Source of the DNA: Pusillimonas sp. T7-7
GTDB taxonomy: Bacteria; Pseudomonadota; Gammaproteobacteria; Burkholderiales; Burkholderiaceae_B
Assembly (NCBI RefSeq): GCF_000209655.1
Contig: NC_015458.1
Coordinates: forward strand, 3,286,001 to 3,350,000
DNA length: 64,000 nt
Direction: 5' to 3'
A program made the translations under genes and the position numbers. Numbering within the stretch: the stretch's first letter is position 1; the number at the start of each line of letters is the position of its first letter. This document shows, one piece after another, positions 9,234-21,762 of the stretch. The notes beneath the pieces are model-generated. The model ran no database searches and was not told the DNA's origin. It saw only the letters and a program-made list of their open reading frames with translations.

Positions 9234-9893
9234 TTACTTTCCGCTGCGGTTCAGCGCCGCTATCAGCCCGTCGATGCCGTTCTGGGAAATCTGCTGCGAA
9301 AACTGATTGCGGTAGTTCTGGATCAGCCAGATGTTTTCCACGTTCAAGTCGTAGATTTTCCAGCCTTGCGGGGTTTTTTCCAGGCGATAATCCACGCCCA
9401 CCGCTGGCCCGTTGCTTTGCGTAAGCGTCGAGCGCACGACCACGTCGTCGGCCGAAGCATCGCCCCGGAAGGGCAGCATCTTGATGGCGGACTGCTGGTC
9501 GACATTGGCCAGGGCGCCGCTGTAGGTACGTATGAGCGTGCCCTTGAAAGCCTGGACCAGGTCCTGTTGCTGCTGGGGTGTGGCCTGGCGCCAGTGGCGG
9601 CCGGCCGCCAGGCGGGTGGTTTTTTCAAAATTGACATAAGGCAGCACGAACTGGTCTATGACCTGGTTGATGCTGTTCAAGTCGCCCGACTGTACCGCCC
9701 GGTTTTTCTTGACCTCTTCAAGCGCGTTGGTGGCGACTTCCTGAACGAAATCATTGGGCGCCGCCTTGGCGTCGACCTGGCTCTGGGCCAGGGTTGGCGC
9801 CGATAGAACAAGTGCGCTGATGGCCAGCAGTGCGGCGGCTACTAAGCGTTGCGTAGTCAGCGCGCCGGGTCGAATAAAAGATAAATTCAGCAT
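9234..9893 (-). CDS. mlaC: Periplasmic phospholipid-binding protein MlaC (Ttg2D family)
   Basis: Shuttles phospholipids through the periplasm between the outer-membrane MlaA and the inner-membrane MlaFED complex. It is 219 residues long with an N-terminal signal peptide of about 36 residues (charged start, hydrophobic AAALLAISALVLSA, cleavage near LAQS). The rest matches the MlaC/Tol_Tol_Ttg2 domain, including RHWRQATPQQQQDLVQAFKGTLIRTYSGAL and the C-terminal ENIWLIQNYRNQF. It is the last gene of the mla operon. A STAS-domain mlaB, which follows mlaC in E. coli, is not present here. Confidence 0.94.
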   Translation of the reverse strand: MLNLSFIRPGALTTQRLVAAALLAISALVLSAPTLAQSQVDAKAAPNDFVQEVATNALEEVKKNRAVQSGDLNSINQVIDQFVLPYVNFEKTTRLAAGRHWRQATPQQQQDLVQAFKGTLIRTYSGALANVDQQSAIKMLPFRGDASADDVVVRSTLTQSNGPAVGVDYRLEKTPQGWKIYDLNVENIWLIQNYRNQFSQQISQNGIDGLIAALNRSGK

Positions 9894-9952
9894 GTTTGGA
9901 CTCCTGGCTGTTCGGCGCCGGCAGCGCGTATAGCGCTGGCCTGGCGCCTTGA

Positions 9953-10810
9953 TTACTTCGCTGCGCCCGCGGCGGCTGGTGTGGCGGCCGCGTCATCAGC
10001 ATCTTCGGGATCGGAATAGTCCGGCAGACTATCGTCAGAGTAGTCGGGCAGGCTGTCGTCGGAATAGTCGGGCGCGCTCTGACCGCTGCGGCGCGTATTG
10101 ACCATGGCCCTGCGCTGCTGCAGGTAAGCGTCGCGGATAAAGCTGTAGCGGTCCAGCGCGATGTCGTCCACCAGCTTGTCGGCTTCCAGCAGGTTGGCGC
10201 GAGTCTCAACAATATACAAACCGACGATGGAGTTGCGCAGCGACACGTTGTCGATGTGGAACACCGGCGTAATGGGCGACACGCCGGCAGCCAGGGTGCC
10301 CGCGAAGGCCGAGCCGTCGCGCACCGTGCTGGAACCCAGGAAAGGCAGCACGACATAAGGGCCTGAATCAAAGCCCCATACACCCAGGGTGGTTCCAAAG
10401 TCGTTGCGGATGCGCTGCGAGCCATTCATGGAGGCCACGTCTATACAGCCGCCCAGGCCCATGGTGGAATTGAACAGCACGCGGCCCAGCGTATTGAAGA
10501 AATCGTGCCCGCGGCCTTGCAGGAAGCTATTGATGGCCGACCAGGCATCACCCAGGTTGTTGAAAATATTGTGTACGCAGTTTTGCGCCGGATCGGGCAT
10601 GAGTGTGTCGTAACCCGTGGCGATAGGCTTCAGAAAAGCGCGATCGACCGTATCGTTGAAGGCGTACATGCTGCGGTTATAGCTTTCCCAGGGATCGTCC
10701 GGGTTTGGGTTCGGTACGCTGGCACAGCCGGCGGCCAATGCTGTGGCGCCCAGCAGGCTGCTTATCCGTAGAAACCGTTGGCTGGACGAAGGTGCGGAAG
10801 AAGTGGTCAT
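9953..10810 (-). CDS. mlaA: Outer-membrane lipoprotein MlaA (VacJ)
   Basis: Removes mislocalised phospholipids from the outer leaflet of the outer membrane and passes them to MlaC. It is 285 residues long with a lipoprotein signal ending in LAAGC (C29) and the VacJ core DPWESYNRSMYAFNDTVDRAFLKP. A ring/helix region near PLGxW-type motifs follows (GTTLGVWGFDSGPYVVLPFLGSSTVRDG). The C-terminus carries a tandem repeat of PDYSDDSL-like units and an alanine-rich tail, not part of the conserved domain. It is encoded inside the mla operon, unlike in E. coli, where it is elsewhere. Confidence 0.94.
   Translation of the reverse strand: MTTSSAPSSSQRFLRISSLLGATALAAGCASVPNPNPDDPWESYNRSMYAFNDTVDRAFLKPIATGYDTLMPDPAQNCVHNIFNNLGDAWSAINSFLQGRGHDFFNTLGRVLFNSTMGLGGCIDVASMNGSQRIRNDFGTTLGVWGFDSGPYVVLPFLGSSTVRDGSAFAGTLAAGVSPITPVFHIDNVSLRNSIVGLYIVETRANLLEADKLVDDIALDRYSFIRDAYLQQRRAMVNTRRSGQSAPDYSDDSLPDYSDDSLPDYSDPEDADDAAATPAAAGAAK
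10006..10074 (-). repeat. 24-bp tandem repeats encoding acidic PDYSDDSL units in mlaA
   Basis: Three adjoining 24-base units near the 3' end of mlaA encode APDYSDDSL, PDYSDDSL and PDYSDPEDA. The DNA units differ at several wobble positions, so the repetition is not very recent. The array makes a flexible, strongly acidic segment beyond the folded VacJ domain; its copy number may vary between strains. Confidence 0.75.
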
Positions 10811-10875
10811 GGGATCAGTATGGGTAGACGGCAGTCGTAGGATTGTAAGCTGGTTACGGCCATTTGGCTTTCAGA

Positions 10876-11379
10876 CTATTGGACCCCGGGCGGTGTCAGG
10901 GTGGGTTCCGCAGCTTGGCCGCCTTCTTTCTCGGCCGAGCTGTACAGGAACTTGCTGATCAGCTCTTCGAGCACCACCGCGCTTTGCGTGTACTGAATCT
11001 GCCCGCCCTGGGCCAGGTTTTTTTCCTCGCCGCCGGGGGTCAGGCCTATGTATTGCTCGCCCAACAAGCCGGACGTCAGTATGGATGCCGACGAATCGGT
11101 GGGAAATGTATATTTTTCTTCAAGATCAAGCGTAGCGACGGCCTGAAAACGCTGGTTGTCGAAGCCTATGGACGATACCCGCCCCACCACAACTCCACTG
11201 CTTTTGACTGGAGCACGCACCTTGAGCCCCCCCAGATTATCGAAATAGGCCTGCACCTGGTAGGTGGACCCAAAGGAGAACGAGCTCATGTTGCCGGCGC
11301 GCAGCGCCAGGAACAGCAGGGCAGCCGCACCCAGCAATACAAACAGGCCTACCCAGAAATCGGTTTTTTCACGTGTCAT
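10876..11379 (-). CDS. mlaD: MCE-domain lipid transport protein MlaD
   Basis: Inner-membrane-anchored substrate-binding subunit of the Mla ABC importer; family members form a hexameric ring in the periplasm. It is 167 residues long with one N-terminal membrane span (FWVGLFVLLGAAALLFLALRAG, about residues 8-29). The MCE domain follows (VQAYFDNLGGLKVRAPVKSSGVVVGRVSSI) with the hydrophobic GLLGEQYIGL segment. It lies between mlaE and mlaA with short spacers. Confidence 0.95.
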   Translation of the reverse strand: MTREKTDFWVGLFVLLGAAALLFLALRAGNMSSFSFGSTYQVQAYFDNLGGLKVRAPVKSSGVVVGRVSSIGFDNQRFQAVATLDLEEKYTFPTDSSASILTSGLLGEQYIGLTPGGEEKNLAQGGQIQYTQSAVVLEELISKFLYSSAEKEGGQAAEPTLTPPGVQ

Positions 11380-11411
11380 GATTGATCTTGATCCGTATGT
11401 ATTTACTTACG

Positions 11412-12227
11412 TTAGTTGCTGAACATCAGCGCGGTCAAAATGAAGTCCAGTCCCAGGACCATCAGCGAACCACTGACCACGGTGCGTGTGGTGGCGCGCG
11501 ATACCCCTTCGGGGGTGGCCTTGGCCGTCCAGCCCGCATGCAGCGCGATCAGCGTTACCGCAACGCCAAAGACCACGCTTTTGACGAAACCGTTCAGTAC
11601 ATCTTTGAACACATCGACGCCGCCCTGCATTTGCGACCAGAAAGCGCCCGGGTCTATGCCGATAAGCACCACGCCTACTATCCAGCCGCCTATGATGCCC
11701 ACCATGGAAAACACAGCGGCCAGCACCGGCATGGCGACCACGCCGCCCCAGAAACGCGGCGCCAGCACACGGCGTATGGGGTCTACCGCCATGACCTCCA
11801 TGGCGGCGATTTGCTCGCCGGCCTTCATCAGGCCTATTTCCGCCGTAAGCGAAGTGCCGGCCCGGCCGGCGAACAGCAGGGCGGTCACCACAGGCCCCAG
11901 CTCGCGTACCAGCGACAACGCCACCAACAGGCCAAGGGCCTCTTCAGAGCCGTAGCGATTCAGGGTGTAATAGCCTTGCAGGCCCAATACAAAGCCCACG
12001 AACAGGCCCGACACCGCAATAATCAGCAGCGAATAATTGCCGATGAAATGAATTTGCTGGGAAATCAGCCCCGGTCGCTTGAATACGATGTCGCTGCGCG
12101 CCAGAATGGCGCCGGCCAGCCGCATAAAGGCGCCCATCCCGCTGATACTGTTGCGTACCCGCGCGCCCAGCGCTGCAATGAGTTGAACAGGCGATGTCAT
12201 GAGCGTTTGCCGTGTTGATCCAGCCAT
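11412..12227 (-). CDS. mlaE: Mla ABC transporter permease MlaE
   Basis: Inner-membrane permease of the phospholipid transporter. At 271 residues it has the MlaE/YrbE family hallmarks: an amphipathic start, LIIAVSGLFVGFVLGLQGYY, the RELGPVVTALLFAGRAGTSLTAE coupling segment, and a C-terminal pair of spans with VFGVAVTLIALHAGW. It overlaps the mlaF 3' end by about 31 bases from the listed ATG. A later start (an ATG at about 12200, MTSPVQL) would remove most of that overlap and is closer to E. coli MlaE length. Confidence 0.93.
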   Translation of the reverse strand: MAGSTRQTLMTSPVQLIAALGARVRNSISGMGAFMRLAGAILARSDIVFKRPGLISQQIHFIGNYSLLIIAVSGLFVGFVLGLQGYYTLNRYGSEEALGLLVALSLVRELGPVVTALLFAGRAGTSLTAEIGLMKAGEQIAAMEVMAVDPIRRVLAPRFWGGVVAMPVLAAVFSMVGIIGGWIVGVVLIGIDPGAFWSQMQGGVDVFKDVLNGFVKSVVFGVAVTLIALHAGWTAKATPEGVSRATTRTVVSGSLMVLGLDFILTALMFSN

Positions 12228-13024
12228 TTCGTAAAGGCGGGCGTGGTGGGGTAATGAAAAGCAATGGGTCCATCGGGCTGGCCGTCGAGAAACTGACGCA
12301 CATACGGATCTTGTGAGCCGGACAGCGATGCCGGCGTGCCGCTGGCGATCAGCTTGCCTTGCCCGACCATATAAACCTGGTCGGCGATGGCAAAAGATTC
12401 GGCCACGTCGTGGGTAATCAGCACTGACGCACAGTGCAGGCGGTCGGTCAGGTCGCGTATGAGCTGGGCGGTAATGCCCAGCGAGATCGGGTCCAGACCG
12501 GCAAAAGGCTCGTCGTACAGGACGAGTTCGGGTTCCAGCACCACAGCGCGGGCCAGGGCGACACGGCGGGCCATGCCGCCGGAAATTTCCGAAATATTCA
12601 GGTGGGCGGCGGTGCGCAGGCCCACGGCGTCGAGCTTGTCGAGCACCCGCTCGACAACTTGGCTTTCAGATACCTGGGTGTGTTCGCGCAGGGGAAAGGC
12701 CACGTTCTCGAAGACATTCAGGTCAGTGAACAGCGCGCCCTGTTGAAACAATACGCCCATGCGCTGGCGCAGTTCGCGCAGCTTTTCGCCCTTGGCTTCG
12801 GCAATACTGTGGCCAAAGACCTGTATGGCGCCCCTTTGCGCCGCGATTTGGCCCGTGGTGGCGCGCAGCAGCGTAGTCTTGCCCGACCCGGAACCGCCCA
12901 TCATGGCAACGACCTGGCCCCTGCGGACTTCCAAGTCGATGTCTTGCAGCACGGTAAAGTCGCCGTAGCCCAGGGCTACGTTGCTGAACTTTACGATAGG
13001 GTCGTTGGCGTTGGTTGAGTTCAT
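12197..13024 (-). CDS. mlaF: Mla ABC transporter ATP-binding protein MlaF
   Basis: ATPase of the Mla phospholipid transporter, 275 residues. Walker A is GGSGSGKTT, the signature ISGGMARR, Walker B ELVLYDEPFAGLDP and the switch histidine LITHDVAE. The open frame continues 50 codons upstream, but those residues look non-coding. MNSTNANDP at 13024 is the sensible start, with conserved sequence (VKFSNVALGYGDF) soon after. It is first in the mla operon; a sigma70-like promoter is proposed just upstream. Confidence 0.95.
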   Translation of the reverse strand: MNSTNANDPIVKFSNVALGYGDFTVLQDIDLEVRRGQVVAMMGGSGSGKTTLLRATTGQIAAQRGAIQVFGHSIAEAKGEKLRELRQRMGVLFQQGALFTDLNVFENVAFPLREHTQVSESQVVERVLDKLDAVGLRTAAHLNISEISGGMARRVALARAVVLEPELVLYDEPFAGLDPISLGITAQLIRDLTDRLHCASVLITHDVAESFAIADQVYMVGQGKLIASGTPASLSGSQDPYVRQFLDGQPDGPIAFHYPTTPAFTKWLDQHGKRS

Positions 13025-13053
13025 AGGCGCGGCAGCTTGGCAATCAGGCTTGC

Positions 13054-13080
13054 ATTGTATCGTGTTCGCTCGCACATCAA
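13054..13080 (-). promoter_or_regulatory. Putative sigma70 promoter of the mla operon
   Basis: On the minus strand a -35-like TTGATG (13075-13080) and a -10-like TACAAT (13054-13059) lie 15 bases apart, about 30 bases upstream of the mlaF ATG. The spacing is shorter than the optimal 17 bases, so this is a candidate only. Confidence 0.35.
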
Positions 13081-13239
13081 ATAGTCTACCCAGAGTAACC
13101 CTTGAAGGCATGCATTCTTGCGAGGTGAGGCGCTGTACTAGAGTTTGCTGCACGCATAATGGTTTGGTGGGCACATCAGCAGCATTGGAGTTTCAATAAC
13201 CTCTTATTGATGTATCTTTTTTGGTCGAAAAGGCTTAAT

Positions 13240-13425
13240 ATGAATGGCAAGGACATAATTAAAAAGCTAACTGAAAACGGCTGGAAAATATTGCGCCAGG
13301 AAGGCAGCCACGTTCGAATGGGAAAGGCCGATGCGCGTACGACGGTGCCAGTTCATGGCAGTCGTGATGTCAAAATCGGGACGCTGGCAAACATCCAAAG
13401 GCAGACTGGCGTAAAGCTGAAATGA
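13240..13425 (+). CDS. hicA: HicA-type mRNA interferase toxin
   Basis: A 61-residue protein of the HicA/YcfA family, double-stranded-RNA-binding-fold toxins that cleave mRNA. The signature NGWKILRQEGSHVRM holds the catalytic histidine (GSH), followed by VPVHG and the LANIQRQTGV helix. The ATG at 13240 (MNGKDIIKKL) is chosen because the 27 upstream in-frame codons are unlike the family. It lies 10 bases upstream of hicB and is transcribed with it. The pair is divergent from mlaF and convergent with gltD. Confidence 0.92.
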   Translation: MNGKDIIKKLTENGWKILRQEGSHVRMGKADARTTVPVHGSRDVKIGTLANIQRQTGVKLK

Positions 13426-13435
13426 AGGAGTGATG

Positions 13436-13852
13436 ATGAATGTTTGTTATCCGGCAAAGGTGTCGGAAGATCCGGCAGGCGGTTTTTGTGTTCAGTTCAT
13501 CGATCTCGACGAGGCATTTACCGAGGGCGATACGTTCGAAGAGGCATTATTCAATGCTGCCGAAGTACTGACGCTGACGCTGGAAGGGCGTCTTTCCGAA
13601 GATATGGAAGTGCCCGAACCCAGCCAAGGTGCGAAGGGCGTGCACTACATTGCGCCGGACGCCAAGACGCAGGGCGTGCTGCTATTGCGCGCCGCTCGTG
13701 GCGACCGCAGCCTGGCTGATCTTGCGCGCGCAATGGAAACCAGTTGGCCGCAGGCCAAGCGCCTGGAAGATCCGCGCCATTGGCCCAGTCTGAAAACACT
13801 GGATAAGGCGGCACGTGTACTTGGCAAGCGCCTGGTGCTTAGCATCGAGTAA
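13436..13852 (+). CDS. hicB: HicB-type antitoxin
   Basis: Cognate antitoxin of HicA, 138 residues from the third of three clustered starts (GTG 13430, ATG 13433, ATG 13436). The last sits at the best distance from the AAGGAG at 13425-13430. The N-terminal half is the HicB partial RNase H fold (YPAKVSEDPAGGFCVQFIDLDEAFTEGDT). The C-terminal half resembles a helix-turn-helix (SLADLARAMETSWPQAKRLED), so it probably represses its own operon. Confidence 0.9.
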   Translation: MNVCYPAKVSEDPAGGFCVQFIDLDEAFTEGDTFEEALFNAAEVLTLTLEGRLSEDMEVPEPSQGAKGVHYIAPDAKTQGVLLLRAARGDRSLADLARAMETSWPQAKRLEDPRHWPSLKTLDKAARVLGKRLVLSIE

Positions 13853-13944
13853 CAGGCTCCAGGTAAGCGCGGGAGCACAAGAACTATCGTGGCAACTAAA
13901 ACAGCAGAACGTTGGTTTTTTATTTAGATTAGAGGTATACGAGG

Positions 13945-14255
13945 ATGGCAACACCAAAACGTAGCAGCCGTATTCTGGCTGAAATATACGAGACTGCAAA
14001 CGGGCTGCATGGCGCCGGCTTGATCAGCAAGCGGCGCATGGGCGAATTCAAGGCCTTGTGTAACCTTGATGTCGACGCCATGCCACCGCAAAAGATCAAG
14101 GCGCTTCGCGAGAAGGCGCACATGAGCCAAGCAGTATTCGCTGCTGGAGCCTATCAACGGTTCAGAAATGGGAAATAGGCGATAAAAAGCCTAGCGGCCC
14201 CTCTTTGAAGCTTTTAAGCCTTATAGAACGTAAGGGGCTGGAAGCTGTTATTTAA
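13945..14255 (+). pseudogene. Frameshifted XRE-type (HigA/NadS-like) antitoxin gene
   Basis: The first 66 or so codons (MATPKRSSRILAEIYETANG to AHMSQAVFAA) match the N-terminus of XRE-family antitoxins that pair with RelE/HigB-type toxins. After FAA near 14142 the frame is lost and stops at 14178. The +2 frame then encodes the missing C-terminus (STVQKWEIGDKKPSGPSLK, ending EAVI), stopping at 14255. Comparison with the usual AAVLNTSxSTVQKW suggests a 10-base deletion in the HTH. No partner toxin gene is visible upstream. A GAGG precedes the ATG. The tail overlaps the gltD stop by four bases. Confidence 0.82.
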
Positions 14256-15715
14256 CTTGGCAGCACCGTGCTTCCCATCAAGAACTCGTCTACCGAACGG
14301 GCGCACTGGCGGCCCTCGCGTATGGCCCACACTACCAGCGATTGGCCGCGGCGCATGTCGCCGGCGGCGAAGACCTTGTTGACGCTGGTGGCGTAGTCGT
14401 CGGTGTTGGCGCGTGCGTTGCCGCGCGCATCCAGGTCTATGCCGAAGGCGTCCAGCACATGCTTCACGGGCGACACAAAGCCCATGGCCAGCAAGACCAG
14501 GTCGGCCGGCAGTTCAAACTCAGAACCCTCGACTTCGCGCATCTTCAGTTGGCCGGTGGCCTTGTCCTTGAACCATTCCACGCGCACGGCCACCAGTTTC
14601 TCGACCTTGCCGCCGCTGCCTTCAAAGGTCTTGGTGGCCACCGCCCAGTCGCGTTGGCAGCCTTCTTCGTGCGAAGACGAACTGCGTAGCTTGATGGGCC
14701 AGTAAGGCCAGGTCAGGGGCTTGTCTTCGGCCTCGGGCGCTTTCGACATGAGCTCGAACTGGGTGACCGAGGCCGCACCCTGGCGGTTGCTGGTACCCAC
14801 GCAGTCGGAACCGGTGTCGCCGCCGCCAATAACGATGACGTGCTTGCCCTTGGCGGTAATCTGTTTGGACTGACGGTCGCCATTGGTGACCTTGTTTTGC
14901 TGGCGCAGGAAGTCCATGGCGAAATGGACGCCGCGCAGCTCGCGTCCGGGCACGGGCAAGTCGCGCGGGGTTTCCGCGCCGCCGGTCAGCACGACGGCAT
15001 CGAACGCTTCCTGCAGCGACTCGGGGGTACGCACGGTCAGGCCGTCTTCGGCGTGCTCTTGCGCGCCCACATAGGTGGACGGGCAGAACTCCACGCCTTC
15101 GGCTTCCATTTGCGCCAGGCGGCGGTCTATATGGCTTTTTTCCAGCTTGAAGTCGGGGATGCCGTAGCGCAGCAGGCCGCCTATGCGATTGCTTTTTTCA
15201 AACACAGTCACCGAATGGCCAGCGCGTGCCAGTTGTTGGGCGCAGGCCAGGCCGGCTGGGCCGGAACCGACCACGGCCACTTTCTTGCCGGTCTTGCGGC
15301 TCGGTGGCTGGGGCGTTACCCAGCCCTGCGACCAGCCCTTGTCGATAATGGCGTGCTCGATGGACTTGATGCCCACCGCGTCGTTGTTGATGTTCAAGGT
15401 ACAGGCGGCTTCGCAGGGGGCGGGGCACACGCGACCGGTGAACTCGGGGAAGTTGTTGGTGGAATGCAGCACGTCCAGTGCACGGCGCCAATCCTGCTTG
15501 AAGACCAGGTCGTTCCAGTCGGGGATGATGTTGTTGACGGGACAGCCGCTGGTGCAGAAAGGAATACCGCAGTCCATGCAGCGCGCGCCTTGTTGCTTGG
15601 CCTCGGCATCGGTCAGGGTATTGACGAATTCATTCCAGTGCTTGAGCCGCGCCTGGGGCGCCTCGTAGGTTTCTTTGATGCGTTGAAACTCAAGAAAGCC
15701 GGTAACTTTGCCCAT
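14252..15715 (-). CDS. gltD: Glutamate synthase small subunit GltD
   Basis: NADPH-dependent beta subunit of glutamate synthase. It oxidises NADPH and feeds electrons through Fe-S clusters to GltB. At 487 residues it has N-terminal cysteines C46, C49, C54 and C58 ([15 protein letters not shown]) and a second set ([10 protein letters not shown]). An FAD-binding [17 protein letters not shown] and an NADPH-binding [10 protein letters not shown] follow. The open frame extends 113 codons into gltB, but the conserved N-terminus [10 protein letters not shown] at 15715 is the true start, 12 bases after the gltB stop. Confidence 0.97.
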   Translation of the reverse strand: MGKVTGFLEFQRIKETYEAPQARLKHWNEFVNTLTDAEAKQQGARCMDCGIPFCTSGCPVNNIIPDWNDLVFKQDWRRALDVLHSTNNFPEFTGRVCPAPCEAACTLNINNDAVGIKSIEHAIIDKGWSQGWVTPQPPSRKTGKKVAVVGSGPAGLACAQQLARAGHSVTVFEKSNRIGGLLRYGIPDFKLEKSHIDRRLAQMEAEGVEFCPSTYVGAQEHAEDGLTVRTPESLQEAFDAVVLTGGAETPRDLPVPGRELRGVHFAMDFLRQQNKVTNGDRQSKQITAKGKHVIVIGGGDTGSDCVGTSNRQGAASVTQFELMSKAPEAEDKPLTWPYWPIKLRSSSSHEEGCQRDWAVATKTFEGSGGKVEKLVAVRVEWFKDKATGQLKMREVEGSEFELPADLVLLAMGFVSPVKHVLDAFGIDLDARGNARANTDDYATSVNKVFAAGDMRRGQSLVVWAIREGRQCARSVDEFLMGSTVLPS

Positions 15716-15726
15716 GTTCTTTTTCC

Positions 15727-20433
<4,707 letters not shown>

Positions 20434-20513
20434 GGCAGGCTCGTTAAATGATGCAGTGCAAGAATGAAACGATACTGCTAATGGGGGAGGCTGCGCAATA
20501 AAAATAAATAGGG

Positions 20514-20566
20514 TGCGTCCCTAATTTAATATTTATAAATATCTGTCTATTTAAATTAGGGACGCA
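20514..20566. repeat. Perfect 16-bp inverted repeat with AT-rich palindromic loop
   Basis: Arms tgcgtccctaatttaa (20514-20529) and ttaaattagggacgca (20551-20566) are perfect complements. The 21-base loop contains part of a second palindrome, atatttataaatat (20529-20542). It lies in the 254-base gap between gltB and the cupin gene. On the minus strand it is followed by a T-rich stretch and could terminate the cupin transcript. Its form also resembles the short palindromes mobilised by RAYT transposases. Confidence 0.8.
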
Positions 20567-20687
20567 TCTAATTTATTGTTTAAAAAAGTATATTTTTATT
20601 GTTTGGTTTTTTGAAAGGGCTGTGGGAAGGGAGGCTTGGAAAAACGAGTGGGCAACTTTTTGTTGTTTAGAGCGCTTTTTTCCTCGG

Positions 20688-21086
20688 TTATTCCTCGACG
20701 ATGGTGTCGTGTTCGGCGGGCAGGATGATTTCAAGCAATTCGCAATCGTCTGACCACCCCAGGACGGTGTGCCGGATGTTGGGCGGTTGTACCCAACACG
20801 AGCCTTCTTTCATGGTGTGGACCCCTTCGCCTTCAAAATCCGTCTTGAACCAGCCTTTAAGCACGTATATAAGCTGAAGCTGGATATCGTGGCGATGTCG
20901 CTCGCTGAAGCTTTCTGAAAATGGCGCCGTCATTCTGATGACGTGTGCCGTGGCCGCACCGTGGGTTGCCAGTGCAACCCCCAGGTCCCGGTAGCTGGAG
21001 TAACTGCGCAGCCCGCCGGTTTTGAAGTCGTCTTCGTTGAGGTGGCTTACAGAAAAATGCTGATCGGTCGAGGTGTTGGCCGCCAT
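20688..21086 (-). CDS. Cupin-domain protein
   Basis: A 132-residue single-domain cupin. The metal-binding motifs are recognisable: RHRHDIQLQLIYVLKGWFKTDFEG as motif 1 and the later WVQPPNIRHTVLGWSDDCELLEI as motif 2. The start at 21086 (MAANTSTDQ) is chosen because AGGAGC lies just upstream; an ATG 14 codons earlier lacks one. The family covers many small enzymes and sensors, so no substrate can be stated. It stands alone, followed by the inverted repeat next to gltB. Confidence 0.82.
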   Translation of the reverse strand: MAANTSTDQHFSVSHLNEDDFKTGGLRSYSSYRDLGVALATHGAATAHVIRMTAPFSESFSERHRHDIQLQLIYVLKGWFKTDFEGEGVHTMKEGSCWVQPPNIRHTVLGWSDDCELLEIILPAEHDTIVEE

Positions 21087-21175
21087 GCTGAGCTCCTTTG
21101 TTTTGCTTGTGTCTCTGGTTTTTAGCATAGCACCCGGAGGGCCGCAGAGGTTGCTGCGTAGAAGGCGCCGTAACG

Positions 21176-21709
21176 TTACTTATCGGCCTTGGGGGCGCTC
21201 AAGCTCTTGCTGTAGTAGCCCGACGGGTCGAAGCAGCAAACTCGCTTCTTGCCTGAAGCCAGCATGTCGCAGGCATTCTCAACCCGGCGTGTGCGCGTCT
21301 TGGCCTGCTTTGCTGACTCAACCCAATGGATCCAGTCCAGTCGCGCAATGGTTGTCGTGCCGTCCCAGGTGGATTTGGCTGCGGGAAGAGCGGCCAGTGC
21401 TTCACGCAAGTCATCGGGTAGCTGTGGTTCGGGCTCCGGCGTAGCGGGAGAAATTTGAACCGTGACCATGTCGCCGGGTGTTACGCCGGCGACTTCCTGA
21501 AGCGCCTTGCTTAACTTGAGCCAGTGACTGAGCTTGCCGTCCGGCTCAAGCGTCGTTTGAAAAGGGTGGCCGTTAATCGTGCCTTCCACCGAAGTCCTGC
21601 CACGTCGAGGCAACGTGCTGCTGACCGCTTTTGGCAAGACAAGGAATGCCCATGTGTCATCTTTGCCGGGCTGCGCGGGGCGGTGCAGTATCGTCTTGAA
21701 TGTGGACAT
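21176..21709 (-). CDS. DUF1905 / YdeI (OmpD-associated) family protein
   Basis: A 177-residue protein. The first ~95 residues fit DUF1905 (VEGTINGHPFQTTLEPDG and VAGVTPGDMVTVQIS). The rest fits the bacteriocin-protection YdeI/OmpD-associated domain (LPDDLREALAALPAAKSTWD, then the basic helix ESAKQAKTRTRRVENACDMLASGK). The biochemical role of the family is unknown. I use the ATG at 21709 (MSTFKTILHRP); the longer frame would overlap the upstream gene by 100 bases and reads as non-coding there. Confidence 0.82.
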   Translation of the reverse strand: MSTFKTILHRPAQPGKDDTWAFLVLPKAVSSTLPRRGRTSVEGTINGHPFQTTLEPDGKLSHWLKLSKALQEVAGVTPGDMVTVQISPATPEPEPQLPDDLREALAALPAAKSTWDGTTTIARLDWIHWVESAKQAKTRTRRVENACDMLASGKKRVCCFDPSGYYSKSLSAPKADK

Positions 21710-21762
21710 GGCTGTTTGTATCAGATGGGTCAACTTGGGTGTGGCAAGGGGCGCAGGTTGAT

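Noticed and set aside
13853-13944. Remnant of a RelE/HigB toxin ahead of the broken XRE antitoxin
   Set aside because: A short frame ending TAERWFF is suggestive but too short to assign.
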